Assembly (NCBI GenBank): GCA_032191485.1
Contig: JAVDOI010000200.1
Location: 15,001-79,000, forward strand
Reading direction: 5' to 3'
Source: Leptoclinus maculatus
Taxonomy: Eukaryota > Chordata > Actinopteri > Perciformes > Stichaeidae
DNA length: 64,000 nt
Shown here: positions 46,080 to 58,594 of the stretch, piece by piece
Numbering within the stretch: position 1 is the stretch's first letter
Layout: the number at the start of each line of letters is the position of its first letter
The notes under the pieces: generated by a model
What the model was told of the DNA's origin: nothing
What the model saw: the letters and a program-made list of their open reading frames with translations, nothing else
Databases searched by the model: none
Made by a program: the position numbers and the translations under genes

Positions 46080-46295
46080 GTATGCACTGATATGTTATTA
46101 CAAATTCTATACTGCTTTTACAAAAAAAAAGTGTTTGTTATTGTACCAAAGTATCCATTGGTCCCCTCTTACCCGCCTCCCCTTTTTGCGTATGTTTTAC
46201 CGTATTTTATATATTAAATAGACAAGTTGACCTACAGAGACGTCTGACTGTGTCCTTTCTTTGCCGGTTGACGAGGCGGCATCGTCTCCTCGCCT

Positions 46296-46309
46296 CCACT
46301 AGATGGCGC
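46296..46309 (+). promoter_or_regulatory. CTCF-type motif CCACTAGATGGCGC
   Basis: Fits the vertebrate CTCF core consensus CCASYAGRKGGCRS at every position. It lies just beyond the 3' end of mef2d, in the gap before nes. A related CACTAGGGGGCGC is at 45255-45267. Confidence 0.45.
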
Positions 46310-47194
46310 TCTAATGTTTGCTGTTGTGTGTTGCAGGACACCAGCTGCAGGGTAAGTGGAAGTCAACCTGTTCATCGATAAAACCGGCTTTTTAAAACGA
46401 CTTCATCTGCATTTTAAAATGTGAATCACTGGAGAGATCATCGTTGTGTATTTATTACCTTTAGTTGCACATTGAATTTGTTTGCATGTATTTCTGTGCT
46501 GCTGCTGATGAGAAACTATCAACGATGCTATAACGGGAAATAAAGAATAACACTTAAATTAACGAGACATGGGGGAATCTTTTAGAGATACATTTAGTTG
46601 CATATTAAACGGTGATCAATTAGCAACCCAAAATATGCAGAAGTAACCTACGGCATTCACTTTTAATGGAGAGATTAATGATGAAAGTCGTGATCCAGAA
46701 CATGTCCGTGTAGTCTTTAGCTGAAGCTCGTTCATTGAGCCACTTTGAATGCAGATCAATAAGAAGCCACAATAAACACAGAGGAGGTCAGAGGTCAGGC
46801 ACAGAAACAGCTCGAGACAAAACTGTTTCTTGGGTGTGATGGTGAAATCCTTAATGCCTCAAACCCAACCTGCATGCATACCAGAGCTGTTTAAAGACAT
46901 TAAAGTATTTGTATTACATGACTTTTAACAAGCTTGTTTCCTTCAGATAAATCACAAGAAAACTCTTGTTATCGCAACAAAACAAGCAATTACGCCTTCG
47001 TCTCCACTCAACGTGTCGGGAACTCAAAGAGCTGTGTGATGATGGGTAAACAGCTTTACAGAGACTGACGACTAAGAATACTAATTGTTAGTGTTGGCAG
47101 GAGAAACGGTGCGTCAACTTTAATTATAATTATGCACGCCCTCCCCGGCTTGGTCTATTTTTAATTGACTGTTCAATAAAACAGTGAGCAGTGA

Positions 47195-47335
47195 TCAAAA
47201 GTACATCCTTAAGATGTACTGAGCGCTCTCGTAATGTCAATCATCTGTAAAGCACTTTGAAATACATTTAGTATGTTTGAAAAGGGCTTTATGCACACTG
47301 ACTGATTGATTGATTGGTTGATTGGTTGATTGAGT
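47195..47335 (+). mobile_element. 3' end of a LINE/SINE with GATT tail
   Basis: The phrase tctgtaaagcactttgaaat, an interrupted run of aaagggctttatgcac, and a tail of repeated GATTGATT/GGTTGATT are typical of the 3' ends of fish retroposons. The 5' part is not recognisable. Confidence 0.55.
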
Positions 47336-47650
47336 AAATGTACTTTCCAGCACTGGTCTTAAGTATTGTTTCTACTCTAGTACTAGTTGGAGTTTTTCAA
47401 GTGTATTCTATTTAATATTACTTAAATAAAGTACTTTGTACTCCACTACATATATTTGACAGCTCTAGTTACTGGTTACCTTGCAGATCAAAAGTTTAAA
47501 AACTTAAACAATTACCTAAAACACAGGATAATGAGTACTTTAAGATCAGACAGAGAATAGAAGTATTTTTACATTGTAGTTTTGCCACTTCCTTACAGCT
47601 GCACAACTCAAATCACTCGGTGTGACAGTGTCGATAACGTTTGGTAGTAG
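47336..47650. mobile_element. dispersed repeat (tactcaagtac / actccactac type)
   Basis: Phrases ttaagtattgtttctactct, taaagtactttgtactccac and gacagctctagttactggtt match a very common teleost repeat from memory. No coding capacity. Confidence 0.6.
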
Positions 47651-48836
47651 TAATAACGCTGATGTTACTGTGCTACACGTTTGATATTTTACCCGTGAAT
47701 CTCCAAACACTGGAAGTCTTGACGGGACCCAAAGCGGCCTGAAATACCAGTGGTCAAGCCTTAGTTGTACTACACTTCAAATGGTAAGTTTCATGTTTTA
47801 AAATGATTATTTTTTAGCATTAGCTGGTGAACATAGTGGAACATCTAGCAGACTTCTATTCATCAGGTAAGTTGCTCCATGTAGGGTGGATGTGGAAAAA
47901 AATTGGCCCTAACAAGTTAGACTGATGTTTATTTAGAAGACGCTGTATTCATGTAACAAGTGGAAATTGACACACGACAAATGTGTTGAAGCTTTTCGCC
48001 TGATATCCTACGAGCTGTGTGAGGATACGTTGTGTTTTGTGTCCCGTTTCCTCTTTTTATTGATCTATTTCTGAGGATTGGACCGAGAGACGACAGCAGG
48101 AAGGAAAATGGGTTTGGTACGTGACAAAAGAAGTGACACACCCACACAATTATTCCCCCAACCCACCCTGGACTGACTGAGCTGTCCACGGGCCGTCAGC
48201 TGGCATCACGTCTCAGACAGACACACACAGTCCTGGCTCAACAAGCCACTAATAATAACCACACACACACTCAGTCAGACGTCCAACTGGACAGTCCGAG
48301 CATTGTCGGTCCAACACTCACCCCCTATTTCCTGCCACTGAGTGATGAAAGCAGCCATTGTCTTCTGAGGTTGATCTTGTTTTAATACACTTCATGAGTT
48401 AAATGCCTTCACAATGACTCAAACACAGAGACGAATGTGCCTCAAGTGTCCCATTGAACACCTCATAAACGTCTTTTTACTTTTCACTAATTTTGTCTTT
48501 CTAAAAATCCATATGCTAAAAATGGCATCAGAATGCTTAATTCATGAGTGTCTCAGCACCCCCACTGAGTCCCCAGTTACATCAGACAGTTCATGATGCT
48601 ATTCAACGTGTCCTCATACAACAGTTCATATATCAGGACACGACACTAACATGACTAAAGAGCAGCATAGTTCCCTCAGCCCTGTGTTCCCTCAGCATCA
48701 TCCCTGGCCCACGTCAACGTCTGTCTTTAATGTTTTTTAAATAGCTTTCTAATAATATCCAACAACAGACAGTCTGGCTGGTACTCGTTGCGTTAGTCGG
48801 TTGGGTTGATTAGGTTCAGGCATGGGTTGATTGTTT

Positions 48837-49380
48837 AGGGAAGATAGAGCTGATTGAACGAAGGGTTGAGGGAACATAGTGCTGAGGGAACATATAGGGT
48901 TGAGGGAACAGAGATTTGAGGGAACATATTGCTGATTGAACATTGGGTTGAGGGAACATAAGGCTGAGGGAACATATTGCTGAGGGAACATAGGGCTGAT
49001 TGAACAAAGGGTTGAGGGAACATAAGGCTGAGGGAACATATTGCTGAGGGAACATAGGGCTGATTGAACAAAGGGTTGAGGGAACAGAGGTTCGAGGGAA
49101 CATATTGCTGAGGGAACATAGGGCTGATTTAACATATAGGGTTGAGGGAACATAGTGCTGATTGAACGTGAGGCTGATTTAACATATAGGGCTGAGGGAA
49201 CATAAGGCTGAGGGAACAGAAGGCCGAGGGAACAGAAGGCAGAGGGAACATAGTGCTGAGGGAACATAGTGCTGAGGGAACAGAAGGCTGAGGGAACATA
49301 AGGCTGAGGGAACATAGGGCTGATTGAATATAGCGTTGGGGGAACATATGACTGAGGGAACATACTGTAGGGCTGATTGA
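48837..49380. repeat. 15-bp minisatellite GCTGAGGGAACATAG, about 34 units
   Basis: Period mainly 15 bp with 16-18-bp variants (gctgattgaacata, gctgatttaacatata). The minus-strand read-through of Met-Phe-Pro-Gln and Cys-Ser-Leu is an artefact. Confidence 0.93.
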
Positions 49381-49924
49381 ATATATAGGGATGCATTCAA
49401 GGGAGAGGAAAAGACTGAAAAAAAGAGAAAAGGTTTTTAACAGTATAGCGTATGATTGTTGTGTCTCCAGAATTGACCTCTTATTGTCTTGTGTGTAATC
49501 TTCTCACTTTCGTAACACAAGATAGAAGATGAAACACCGTAAACATTTCTCCAATTTGTGCAGCAGCAGCAATTTACTGAGAGAACCTGCTGCTAAACCG
49601 AGGTACCGAAGTACTCGTATAAATAAGGATGGAAAATGGGGGGAAACGAGGATGTGCGGGGCCCCATGTCTTCATGTGATTGAATTGATCTTATTTTAAT
49701 AATTGTAGTTTCTTTGTTGTGAATATGATTTGTGGTTGCCGAGAGACAGAGTTCTGTGGGGGGGGGGGGGGGGGGGGTTTGTTCAGATGTGAGTCATCGT
49801 CTTCCTCTGTGTTTTCTCAGTGCTCTCGGGTGTGGCCTGTCTGCCAGTGCACATCTAACTTCATTTCCACACACTGATTAGATTACTGTGTGGGCATCTG
49901 CTGGCCGACACACACCCATACAGG

Positions 49925-49958
<34 letters not shown>

Positions 49959-52900
49959 TCTGCCTACGCCACATCTACAACAGAATTGGTCATGCTGACA
50001 TCAATGACAGTTACATCTATATATCTATATATCGATATATATCATTATAATGGTCTGAGCAGGATAATGTGATGCACGCTGTTGTAAACCAGCTGTGTGG
50101 CCACACCCGCATCCTTGTTTCATTGTGCAGTTTTAGTTTTTTCCTGCTTGTGTGTTGCGTCCTTTGTCTCTCTCTCTCTATTGCTCTTGTGCTTTGTTGT
50201 CCTTTTTCTTGTTTGGTGTCGTTTTCTTTTCTTTGGGTAACGTTTGGAAGGTTTTTTTTTCTTCTCGCTTCCATGTTGTTTTTGTGTTGTTGTGTTATTT
50301 AATAATCAAATGTATTTTCTATATTTGATTACTACCTTGCGTTCCCTCCCACTCTGAATGATCTCAGCAATGTGTCTTTGTAGAGCAGTTTATCTCATTA
50401 AAACTGGTGAGGAACATTTAACCTTATTTTAAGCAGCTGTGATCAAATTAAGGTTAAAAAAAAGCTTACAACTCCACTCTGAAATCTAGACTTCTAGTTG
50501 TTTTTATATTTGTTTTAGCATGGTTTGAGCTGTCTCATGTTCCTCTCTGAACCTGCTCAACGGTTAAAACCAGCGGTCGGTGTTCATCTGGACATGCTGC
50601 TGCTTCAAGGGCCGTTCGTCTTTGGGCAGAAACAGCAGCAGGTTTTAAACACTCACCATCCAAAGACGGAGGGTCGAGTGACTCTTTTATCTTTCGATCA
50701 AATTCTCCCGATTTCTAAGAGTGAGCGAGCATCTGAAGAAGTCATATTGAAAAGCAACAGCTCATAACAGTATTAAAACAGATGACTGTGAGCTCAAACA
50801 TCCAGGTCACAACCTTTGCCAATATTGTTCTCATCCACGGATCACCAAACCAACCTGCAGCTGTCATCAGCCGATTGCACATTGCGGTGCAACCTCGGCT
50901 CTATTTTAACACAGCCGGTGACCGATGACTTGATAGGAAGGATTTCATCGTGCTGTGACACCGTCGGATGCCTCAAGCTCTGTTCACACAAAGACAAGAC
51001 GACTCCTCCTGCTGCTTTGCTGCTGTGACGCAGTCGCATTTGTTTTTCGGTGTTTGGAGCACGAGGTGCAAAAAGTTGGAAGTAGTTTGTAACTCTTGGG
51101 GAGATGCATCGTGGATCACCTGTCAGACCAATATACACAAGAAATATCAACATCTTATCAGCACATTCCTGCTCCCAGAGGATGAACTCTTACCACTTTG
51201 GACACAATCTCCCACAAGCACCATCCTCAGGCCCAAATAGTCTTTGATTATCGCTGTGGAAGTGTTCCCGAGGAGTAGACCCTTTGATTTTAATGATAGC
51301 ATGTTTTAGTCTTCTAGAAAAAACAAACGGGACAAACTCATATTTCTGGTCCCACTCCGCAGTAACCCTCTAGCTGAATGCAATACATTTGTTACGATTA
51401 CTTGAACTATTTCTCTCATTATTTGTGCCTTTTCTGGTCTAAAGTGGGAGAACTCGTTGGAGACACCTGCTCCTCAGTCCGGCTCTGCACCAATGACATC
51501 CGGAGTAAATCAATGGGGGGCAGGATGAGGGCTGGCAGATGGCTATCAGAACACATGTGCACACACACACGCACACACTACCTCAAAGAGGTTTCCTCTC
51601 CTAATGGACTCTTACAAACACACCTCCCCCCCATACTAATCCGGTGGCCATGGCTGGACCAGTCAATCGTGTTGATACCCTGCACATCTTAAATGTAGTT
51701 TATTACAATGAGAATGGATGCACAAAATGATGGCACAAAGACCCGAGGGCGTGTCAGTGATGCATGAAACCATAATCTTCACCATATATTACATCAGAGC
51801 ACGGATGCTGTTCCTCTTGTTTTCTGAAAGCCTGGCAGAACCAAATAAAGTCTGGTCTGGTGCTCATGTTCGGATATATCTACACGTGTTTATAACTGCT
51901 TGTTATTTGCCAAAAACATGTTCCAACTAAGCTGATGAATCACATCAAACACAACAATACTTCATTGGCATCTATGCCAGTTTCATGTGGCAAACCAGGG
52001 AGCTTGTTAGTGAGAACCTGGCACACGGCGAACACGTTGACGGTTGGTTTGACCCTCAGTCGCAGGGTTTCACTGCGTTAAGTTGCCAAGAAACAAAAAT
52101 GATTCATGCAGCAATCAAAAGATGCATCCCAAGTCTTGGATGATTTAATGGTAACCGTTCATTTGTGCCAAATGACTTCAAATCTGACCAATGTGCCAAA
52201 CCAACTTTTAAATACGCAAACACTTGTATATATATATTTCAAAATAGCAGTTTGCCTTGAAGCTCGCTGGCTCTCCGTTGTTTTGAACGCAGCCTCATTA
52301 GTTAAAGCCAAACTCCTTTAATTCATCTTACTCCCTTTCTTGTGCTGTAGTGCACACTTGATGGCAACTAAATTAAAGTAGAAACTGTGCTGATTGGATT
52401 TAGATTATTTATGGTGGAAAGAAAAGAAATTAAGTTTACAAAAATGGTATTTTATCTTTTATCAAAGTGACATTCAACAGAATTCAACTACCCAAAGTGT
52501 AATACCTGATCATGAATAGCTTTTGAGTTCATACAGTTCATACTGTAAGGACCTTACATCTGACCAGTAAATGAGAATTCTCTTTTTGAATCATTAAACA
52601 GCCTTTCATTTATCAAATATTCCCTCTGAGGTGTTTGCAAAGATCAAATGGAGTCTTATTCAATACACACAAACTAAAAAATGTTAAGTTTGTCTTTTGG
52701 TTCAACAAACCTGAACATGTTTTACTGTTACAGCAGGTCGAGTGGATGACCACTGCTTTGAATAATAGATGTGTTTTTATCTGTATCTTGTTTGCTCTCC
52801 TCTCAGGCATCGATACTCTTCTTATCACAGCCGGTGGTTGTGTGCACGGCTCTATTGATGGCCGGTGAAGAGGAGCCACACAGCTGCCGTAATGCCATTC

Positions 52901-54170
52901 CAGCACTCCGGCCTTCTCGCGGTGAACACGACCGTCTGCTGTTTCCTTCCTCTCTCGATCCCTCATTGGGCAGATTTGGGCAGCGGAGGAGGCGAGCAGC
53001 CGTCATTGTTCAGAATAGGGACTAATGAAGGACGGACAAGGGGAGGGAGGAGGGAGGAGGGGGAGGAGGAGAGGGGGTGAGGTTACACATTGTTCCTTCT
53101 CTCGGACTCTTTCCTTGGCCGTCTCTCTGGGATGGCTGTTTGCTTGTTGAGGGCCCCGGTGCTGCTTTGTTAGCTTGAGTTGTTCTGAGGTCAGTGAAGC
53201 TGGGATGTTGCCCAATGCACACGCACACGCACACACGCACACGCACACGCACACGCACACACAACTGTATTCTGATTTGGAGAAAAGCTTTTATAGTTTT
53301 AGAGGATTGTTTCATAAATGGCCAATTGCCTCTTTTAAATAACAGACATTTATAAAATAAAAAAGCTTTTCTCAAGATTGTTAGCAAAGGTGTTGCATAA
53401 TGAATTCCACCATTTCTCCTGGTTCGCTTTATTGTACGAATGTTTTTCTTGAAAGATGGTCGCTCCATTTGAACCCAGTTAATATGAATGGATTATTGTT
53501 GTATTATTGGAAATGTAATTCTCCATAAATGTTGAATTACATGCTTGCCTGCAGCTGACCTGCTGTGCACGGACTAAAGTGCTCTCTTGGTGCCAAGTAA
53601 CCCAATTAAACACTGGCTCTATTTTTCCGTACAATTAGTATGAAATTACATTATTCTACAGACACACAGTAGATTATTAGGATGGAGCTATAAAATATTG
53701 TGTTACCTGTGGCATTAAAGATCTTATGTAAGATTGTAAGATCTAATGGATTCAGGCAATCACTGAGTTGCTGTTGATGTTAACTGTTGCAGAGCCAGCA
53801 GTTTTCGCACTCTGGCTTAGTGGCGTTGACGTGAAGTCATGTGACCGTGGTGGAGTTTCTTTAAAGCTTAACATTAGTTTTTTCCACTTCTGGCGATTAC
53901 GCTTTAAAAATCATAATAATGACCCAAAATGGAAGAATCATGTTGGCTTCTTGCCTCCAAAGATACGTCATCCCTTCAGCTTTCTACTTGTGATCAGTCT
54001 AAATGAGTTTCATTCAGCTTTCCAGAAGATAAACGCGGTCTTCTGTGGTCTGAATAAGATGCACATTAAACAGATAGAACTGTTGTTTACTACTGTGTTG
54101 AGGTGCACTGTGCTAACAGAGAAGACAATTGTTCAAACAAAAGGACTCGGAGCATAGCAGGAATCTACTG

Positions 54171-54176
54171 TTTATT
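54171..54176 (-). terminator. nes: candidate nes poly(A) signal AATAAA (minus strand)
   Basis: TTTATT on the plus strand, about 600 nt past the nes stop codon. It is the first canonical signal I noticed downstream. Confidence 0.4.
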
Positions 54177-54776
54177 ATGGACTGTAAATGTACCGCAGCA
54201 TAAAATACAAACAAAACAGTTCGCTTTACCAAAACGGTCTGTGTGGTCTTTTACACAAACCTTTTACAACCAGCTGCTCATTCTACACGTGTGAAGCATG
54301 CAAAGACGGGTCAGTTATTGTCCAGTGAAATGAGACGACTCACCAGCAGAAACACGAGCTGTCTGTTTGACACACTGTGAAATAGCAGCTCTACCAGGAA
54401 CCCGACCCTTCTGGTCTCATTGATTCCTATCAGCCAGTAAAATCGGATTAGGCAGTAATCAATAATGCTTTGACTTTTAAATGGCATACTTTGCTCTGTC
54501 TTCATGCTGTTCCCTCATGCAGATATCATCCTATTACATGCACACTGAAAGAGTTTGAACGATTAGGATAGAAGATCAAACATGTCAGATTAAGGAAACC
54601 AGAGTGCTCGGTACCTTTAGAGACAGATTTGGCACATTGGTGTTTAGCGTCACTGAGGTGTGCAACCAAGGCACGACTTTGGCTTTCATAGTAAATGCGT
54701 TATAAGGACAATGTAATTTACCTGACTTAAACTAATTACATCTAAAATTGTAAAAGCTCAAACTTCGCACTACTTC

Positions 54777-57622
54777 TCATACCGGTTCCTCCCCAGACGA
54801 CCAGGATTCACCCTCAACGTCAGACTCGTCAGAATGAACGAACTCCCCCTCAACAACATTTCTACGCAACACCTGCTTCACCTCTGAATGCACCTGCTCC
54901 TGCTCTTTCTTAGCATTCAGGGCTTTAGATGAGTCAATATCCACCCTGGAGTTAACCACGTTGACCACGTTTTCCGAATTACCCCAAACCAAATTCTGAT
55001 TGGTTTGCTCAGCTGCTTCATTGCAGGCATCATCTGGCTGATTGGTGGCACCGGTCTCCAAGGAGGACGCCCAGAAGTCATTCGTTAAGCCAGAGGTGAA
55101 GAAACCATGGAGGCTGTTGTCTTTGCCGTTTGTGTTCATGTGTTCAGCTGAATTCTTCGCCACAAAGATATTGTTTTCATCAGGTACACTGCCGGGGGAA
55201 ATCTCAACCTTTCGTGTCATAACTCCCTCATCGGAGCTTCCGTCATCGTGCAGATAACTTTGAGCTGATTCAGGCACATGATGGCATTTTTCATAATCTT
55301 CACTCTGATGTCCTATTTCAAAGTCCTCACTAGGGTTCTCTAGCACTTCCCATTCAGCTGTTTCTGGAGCTTCTGGAAACTCCTTGCGGTCTGCAACATC
55401 CTCAACTAGATGTTCTTGAGATACACTTGATGCTTCCCCAGGTGCGACCTCTTTCACTTCAGTGGGGGCAGCCACATCCTGATGGTTTTCCTGATCCGCT
55501 GTGACCTGCAACGCAGGCTTTGGATCCTCTGAGTTGTTGATTTCTTCCATATCAGGCCTGCAGATGAAGTCAGTAAAGCTAGAGTGATCTTCTGTAGCAT
55601 CGGCGTGTGTCACCATGGACGCATTGTGTTCATCCTCTTCCTCTCTTTTCTCTGGAGCATCTATCGCCTCCTGATCTTTACAATGGACCTCCTCGTACAT
55701 CAGGGTGTCTGCTTGAGGCGTTGCCACTGGTGAATCACAGAAATACAGGTTCTCGTAAGGTTGATCTGTCATTGTGGTGGAAGATGCAAGTTGCTGGTTG
55801 ACTCTCACGTCAGGCTCTGTAAAGCAAGGCATTCCAGCCTCTTCTTGCTCTGTCTTTACCTCGACAGACTTGCCCTGCAGATGTAGCATCTCCTCGCTCT
55901 CGCTAACCTGCTGCTGTGCAAAGTGAGCCCTGTAGCTGTCCGTGGCTAGGTTTTCTAATTCCTGTTCCACAAGTCGGTCTGTCTCCAACTCCTCATCGTT
56001 GCACATATTTGTGGGTGTCGTGGATTTGGTAAGTTCTTCAGTTTCTACATCCGACTGTCCCTCACTGACTTTCCTGATCATTTCTTCAGCCTGGTCACTG
56101 AAAGTCATACCATGACCAACGCCCCTGTTCTCAATGTGAGTATATCCCAGATTATACTCCTCATCCAGCGCTTCCCCTTCGACTTCTTCGCACAGATCTT
56201 CCATAGTTCCAAATCTCTTTGACTTGCCCTCGCTCCACATTCCTGTCTCTCCGCACTTCTTTTCCTGTTCCCCGTCACTGGAGTCGCTCTCGTCCACGTG
56301 CGACGCCTGAGTGTTGGCGTCGGTCTCGTCGCTCTTGTATCGAATCAGAGGCCGAGTGTCGGCGAGAGTGTTGTCCTGAGCGTAGCTGTCGCCCTCCAGC
56401 TCCGTCCTCCATGACACAGACACATTTTGAGAATCCTCCTCGTCATCGTCTTCGTCGTTGTCAGGGAAAAGAGCACCCTCTTGGTCTAAAGCAGCATGTG
56501 TGTGCATCGTTGAAGAAGCCTCGTTGTCATCTTGATGTACACCGGCGGCAAAATCAGACCTAATTTCTCTCTGTTCATACTTTTGTTCTCTTGCTGATAT
56601 ATCTTCCTCTGGTTCAGCGTGTTGTCCTTTTTCTTCCTCCTTTTTCATGCCTTCATCTGTCTTCAGATCAGCCTTCCTCTCTATTACACTATCCCATGTA
56701 TCCATCTCTTCTCCATCAGGGTACAACTTATCCTCAACATCCGTCTCATTTGTTCCCACTATAGAACAGCTCGTTTCTTGCCTCGTCTCAGCTGCGTCCT
56801 CCTTCAACATGTTTTCATCTGTGCTGAAGTCTGTCACTTTGTTGAACAAGCTCTGTTCAGGTTCACATTCAGACACTGGACTACTCGTCCTGGAATCAAA
56901 GTTTGGTTCAATCACCGCCTCTGTTTCAGAATCTGACGTTTCCTCTTGCAGACGCTCTATTTCTTTGCCTTTAAACTCTTTCTCTGCCCACTCATCAATC
57001 GGAGCATGCGGCTCTTGCATATCTTCTCTTCCCACAGATTTTTCAGAAGGCACATCCATATCCGATTCATCTGAGAATCCACAGGGCTCCTCTGTCATTC
57101 TGACAGAGTATGGCGTAAGGTCGGGTGTGGTAAACTGATGCTGACTTATCTTATCACTGAGGGGTGGCTCAGTGCTGAGGCCAGACTCGACCTGATAACT
57201 GACCACTGACTGGACGACTGGTCCGTCCTCAGTCGGTTCCACACCGACATTGTTCCAGTCCTCTTCCTCTTCTTTGTCCCCTGGTGTTGTTTCAGCCTCC
57301 TGCTCATTGGGAGGCGATAGAGGCTCGGCATAGGTGACTTTCTCATGAACCTCCTGGGGTCTAAAGTTTTCAACGGCTCCATCCTGCAGTATCTTGGGAT
57401 AAGGGGTTTCCCACGTCGCTGACTTGGTTGTCTCAAGTTCCGAGGAAATCTTTGGAGTCTCAGTGAGGGTTACAGGTTTTCTACTCCAGGTTGGTGTTGC
57501 TGTAACCGCTGTTGGTCCTCTTCCTGTTAAACCACGGACAGATGAGAGGGAAGCGGTCTTGTAGCCAGTGGACAGCTGGGTCTGGTAATTCGTTTTAACC
57601 CCCCAAGGACTGAAAACTGCAT
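54777..57622 (-). CDS. nes: nes exon 4: acidic tail
   Basis: 2846 nt. The first two bases complete Asp, followed by AVFSPWGVKTNYQTQLSTGY and a tail of 947 residues from this exon, then TGA at 54779-54777. Very rich in Glu, Asp, Ser and Thr, e.g. DEDDDEEDSQN and EEEEDWNN-type clusters, with no hydrophobic or membrane segment. No long internal tandem repeat of the mammalian nestin kind is obvious. A putative 3' UTR extends to about 54150. Confidence 0.94.
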
Positions 57623-58558
57623 CTGTGGAGGACAAGAGCAGCGCTCATGAATACACAATGAAGTGAGCTACTGTAATAATAATGACATTGATTGTCTCTT
57701 GAGTTTAAACCAATTCCCATGTCACGATTCTGCCAAGATACAGTATCCTAGATATTTGATACCTCCACACAGCTTTCACTAGTATTTCAAATCATCCCTA
57801 GTACTCTTAACGTACTGCCTCCCCAAAGCATTATTAAAATGTATGTTCTCAATGGAAGCTGGACACTAATGGGGAGGTATTGATCGACATTTCCTTTCAA
57901 CGTTGTCTAAGTTACCGGAAAGCAAAGCCATATGGCTCAATAACCTTTGGGGACTGTCTTTGGTAGCTTGCATTGCAGGACCCAAAGTGCTTACCTCAGC
58001 TCCCTTAGCCAAGCCCCCCCCCCCCCCCACACACACACCCTGTTAGACTAATGCGATTACAAACTGTATCAAACATGTCCCCCCACTCTGAGGGGCTTTT
58101 AGTTAGGCTGAGTGAAATTATACTCTTACAAAGGGGAGTGGGGATAAAGGAGAGGATTTATGTGGCATATTGAGGTGCTGTACACACTGACATGGTGCTG
58201 ACGTATTAATATTCGTTACTCTAATTACCTGTGATGGAAATGTCTCTTGGCTGATTTAACAAAGGGACGTCTCCCCCGAGGCTCTCGCTGTCCAGCAAAG
58301 CTCTGTAGAGACGGACAACAAGAGAAGCAGGTTACACTCTGAAGCACAAAAAACGTGATTATATGGCGATGTTTAATATTCGGACGAGCCGTAAACTGGG
58401 TGAAAGCCGACATGATGCTGCACTCAGAGCGATGGGTGGGAAGACGAGCGGAGGGCGACTTTTTTTTGTTGCTCTCGAGCTGCAGTCTGTTGTTATGGTA
58501 ATGAAGGAAAAGGGCCTGCCATTGAGGAGCCATCTGCAGCGCACAAGCCTCCGCCATC

Positions 58559-58594
<36 letters not shown>

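Larger units (their letters stand above)
41570..46100 (+). other. mef2d: mef2d 3' untranslated region (extent inferred)
   Basis: Follows the stop codon with no further splice structure that I can support. It contains (CA)n arrays (41690-41917, 42760-42803), (GT)n (42581-42688), an inverted copy of repeat family B (43885-44195), (ATT)n near 45450 and a G23 run at 45781. Candidate poly(A) signals are AATAAA at 43181 (followed by GT-rich sequence) and at 46074. Where the transcript ends cannot be settled from sequence alone. Confidence 0.5.
46110..54150. other. mef2d-nes intergenic interval
   Basis: No gene recognised on either strand. It contains a CTCF-type motif at 46296, a LINE/SINE-like 3' tail at about 47195-47335, a dispersed repeat at 47332-47650, a 15-bp minisatellite (48837-49380), poly(G) at about 49760 and poly(C) at about 49926, and a CACACG array at about 53219-53262. 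The stretches 50300-53200 and 53300-54150 appear unique and without coding signal that I can support. Confidence 0.7.

Noticed and set aside
47155..47164. MEF2-site consensus CTATTTTTAA as an autoregulatory element
   Set aside because: The degenerate 10-bp consensus is expected several times by chance in 64 kb, and nothing else supports it.
48749..49396. 215-codon minus frame of Cys-Ser-Leu and Met-Phe-Pro-Gln repeats
   Set aside because: Translation of the 15-bp minisatellite.
41570..54776. A miR-9 gene near mef2d, as near human MEF2D
   Set aside because: Looked for the mature miR-9 sequence on both strands by eye and did not find it in the window.
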